Below, in pieces: positions 6,815 to 7,685 of a DNA stretch of 7,685 nt. Location of the stretch: NCBI GenBank assembly GCA_945788655.1, contig CALZMV010000060.1, positions 1 through 7,685 on the forward strand, read 5' to 3'. The translations under genes were made by a program, and so were the position numbers. Numbering within the stretch: position 1 is the stretch's first letter; the number at the start of each line of letters is the position of its first letter. The stretch is from an uncultured Clostridia bacterium (GTDB lineage: Bacteria > Bacillota > Clostridia > Peptostreptococcales > Anaerovoracaceae). A model generated the notes under the pieces. The model had not been told where the DNA came from. It ran no database searches and saw only the letters and a list, made by a program, of their open reading frames with translations.

Positions 6815-7439
6815 CCCTATTTTCATCTCTGTATGTTCTTCTTTCTACATATTCAGCAATAAGTTCTGCAGCTTCCTCTTCGGATATGTAGCTGCTGTTT
6901 ATGGAAAGGTTATAGTTCTTATATTCTCCCCACTTCTGGCAGGTGTGATAGTTGTAGTAGTTCTGTCTTGCCTTATCGTAAGTAGCAACAAGCTGTGCAG
7001 CTTTTTCAGGATCATCTCCGTACTGCTCTACAGCTCTTTTGATTCTATCTTCAGTTTCAGCATAAATAAATACGTTTGTCACTCCCGGCATATCCTTAAG
7101 AACATAGTCTGCACAGCGACCTACGATGACGCCTTCGTTTTCTTCTCCGATTTTCTTGATTACCTGAAACTGCGCAAGGAAAAGCTTTTCATTGACGGAA
7201 AGAGGGCTTGCGCCGATACCTTCACTGAAGTTCAATGCAGAAGCGAGGTTGTAGGCGAAGCTGCTCTTTGCCTTTAGCTCTGCACTTTCAATCAACTCTC
7301 TGGAAAAACCGCTTTCTTCAACGGCCTTGTCAATGATTTCCTTATCGTAGAAAGGAACTCCAAGCTTTTCAGCAAGAAGTTTACCGATTATTCTTCCACC
7401 GCTGCCGTACTCACGGCTGATTGTTATTAATTTTTTCAT
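6807..7439 (-). CDS. cytidylate kinase-like family protein
   Basis: A 210-residue cytoplasmic P-loop protein of the cytidylate kinase-like (Cytidylate_kin2) family, common in gut and anaerobic Clostridia. The family resembles nucleoside monophosphate kinases; true substrates are mostly undetermined, and it should not be named cmk. Seen: an N-terminal signature ITISREYGSGGRIIGK at residues 5-20, in which the phosphate loop is GSGGRIIGK rather than the GxxGxGKS/T of classical Cmk; FYDKEII near residue 30; and a lid-like region with DKARQNYYNYHTCQKWG, characteristic of this family. The ATG at 7439 was chosen because AGGAGG lies 6 bases upstream and the family begins right at MKKLITIS. An in-frame ATG at 7505 would add 22 basic residues lying inside the aspartate kinase gene. 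It starts one base after that gene's stop and overlaps the following small gene by 8 bases. Confidence 0.9.
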   Translation of the reverse strand: MKKLITISREYGSGGRIIGKLLAEKLGVPFYDKEIIDKAVEESGFSRELIESAELKAKSSFAYNLASALNFSEGIGASPLSVNEKLFLAQFQVIKKIGEENEGVIVGRCADYVLKDMPGVTNVFIYAETEDRIKRAVEQYGDDPEKAAQLVATYDKARQNYYNYHTCQKWGEYKNYNLSINSSYISEEEAAELIAEYVERRTYRDENRDE

Positions 7440-7440
7440 T

Positions 7441-7685
7441 TTACTCCTCCTCAACAAAGGCTTCATAGATGGCTCTGATTGCCTTCTGGAAATCCTTGTT
7501 TTCAACCCCTACAATAATATTCATTTCGCTGGAACCCTGGTCTATCATTCTGATGTTTACACCAGCCTCACCAAGTGCATTGAACAAGGTAGCAGATACG
7601 CCAGGTCTGTATGACATTCTATGTCCAACTGTTGCAATCAATGCCATATCTTCAAAGACATCTATGCTGTCAGGCTGAAGTCTCT
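7441..7685 (-). CDS. aspartate kinase, C-terminal ACT-domain end (5' part beyond the window)
   Basis: Only the last 81 or so codons are present. The frame is open to the right edge and ends in TAA at 7441-7443. The residues read as the final regulatory ACT domain of a monofunctional aspartate kinase, the first enzyme of lysine, threonine and methionine synthesis: PDSIDVFEDMALIATVG leads into RPGVSATLF, then the diagnostic VNIRMIDQGSSEMNIIVGV (about 46-64 of the visible part) and a final helix AIRAIYEAF. In the family this pattern forms the allosteric amino-acid binding site. It most resembles the B. subtilis type III enzyme (YclM/ThrD) in my memory. Which amino acid feeds back cannot be told from this fragment. 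A free-standing ACT protein is unlikely because the frame continues upstream with the linker typical of the kinase. Confidence 0.87.
   Translation of the reverse strand, partial: RLQPDSIDVFEDMALIATVGHRMSYRPGVSATLFNALGEAGVNIRMIDQGSSEMNIIVGVENKDFQKAIRAIYEAFVEEE
7446..7451 (-). promoter_or_regulatory. ribosome binding site of the kinase-like gene
   Basis: AGGAGG on the minus strand, six bases before the ATG at 7439. It lies within the last glutamate codons of the aspartate kinase gene. It decides the start of the 210-residue form over the longer in-frame one. Confidence 0.85.

Noticed and set aside
6768..7277. Plus-strand frame of 169 codons opposite the kinase-like gene
   Set aside because: The hydrophobic translation looks like membrane segments but arises from the complement of an established coding frame. 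The minus-strand protein carries recognisable family motifs.
7440..7505. Longer start for the kinase-like gene at 7505
   Set aside because: The extra 22 basic residues are not part of the family N terminus, lie wholly inside the aspartate kinase gene, and the perfect AGGAGG is placed for the ATG at 7439.
1..7685. CRISPR array, tRNA/rRNA genes, insertion sequence or prophage
   Set aside because: No regularly spaced repeats, no transposase or integrase motifs, no cloverleaf or rRNA signatures were seen. The window is dense housekeeping sequence, and no multi-gene undescribed system is evident.

Overview
The window is a compact stretch of bacterial chromosome in which every supported gene lies on the minus strand, so transcription runs from the right edge to the left edge. 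Base composition is moderate. The metG–tatD and tilS–ftsH neighbourhoods, the strong AGGAGG ribosome binding sites and the SpoIIE-type phosphatase next to tilS all point to a Bacillota genome, most likely an anaerobic Clostridia-type lineage. That placement is inference from gene content and order, not from a marker gene.

In transcription order the genes are: the C-terminal end of an aspartate kinase (cut by the right edge); a cytidylate kinase-like P-loop protein; a 50-residue single-span membrane protein that overlaps both of its neighbours; methionyl-tRNA synthetase (metG); a TatD-family metal-dependent hydrolase with an unusual in-frame insert; a stand-alone SpoIIE/PP2C-type phosphatase domain; tRNA(Ile) lysidine synthetase (tilS); and ftsH, cut by the left edge after about 552 codons.

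The genes are packed tightly. Aspartate kinase and the kinase-like gene are one base apart. The kinase-like gene, the small membrane protein and metG are joined by 8- and 11-base overlaps. The phosphatase gene and tilS share an ATGA. Only three short gaps exist: 47 bases (metG to tatD), 69 bases (tatD to the phosphatase) and 63 bases (tilS to ftsH). The last carries a good extended -10 promoter for ftsH. No rho-independent terminator, tRNA, rRNA, insertion sequence, CRISPR array or T-box leader was seen, and no stretch of 300 bases lacks a gene.

The common theme is translation and protein quality: charging tRNA with methionine, making the lysidine base needed to read AUA, and membrane proteolysis. 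The two usual Bacillus blocks (metS–tatD and spoIIE–tilS–hprT–ftsH) appear here fused and trimmed: hpt is missing between tilS and ftsH, and the SpoIIE-like gene has only the phosphatase domain. The observations most worth follow-up are the roughly 26-residue insert in TatD, which carries its own hairpin and is rich in G+C, the unannotated 50-residue membrane protein, and the hairpin-dense start of the phosphatase gene.
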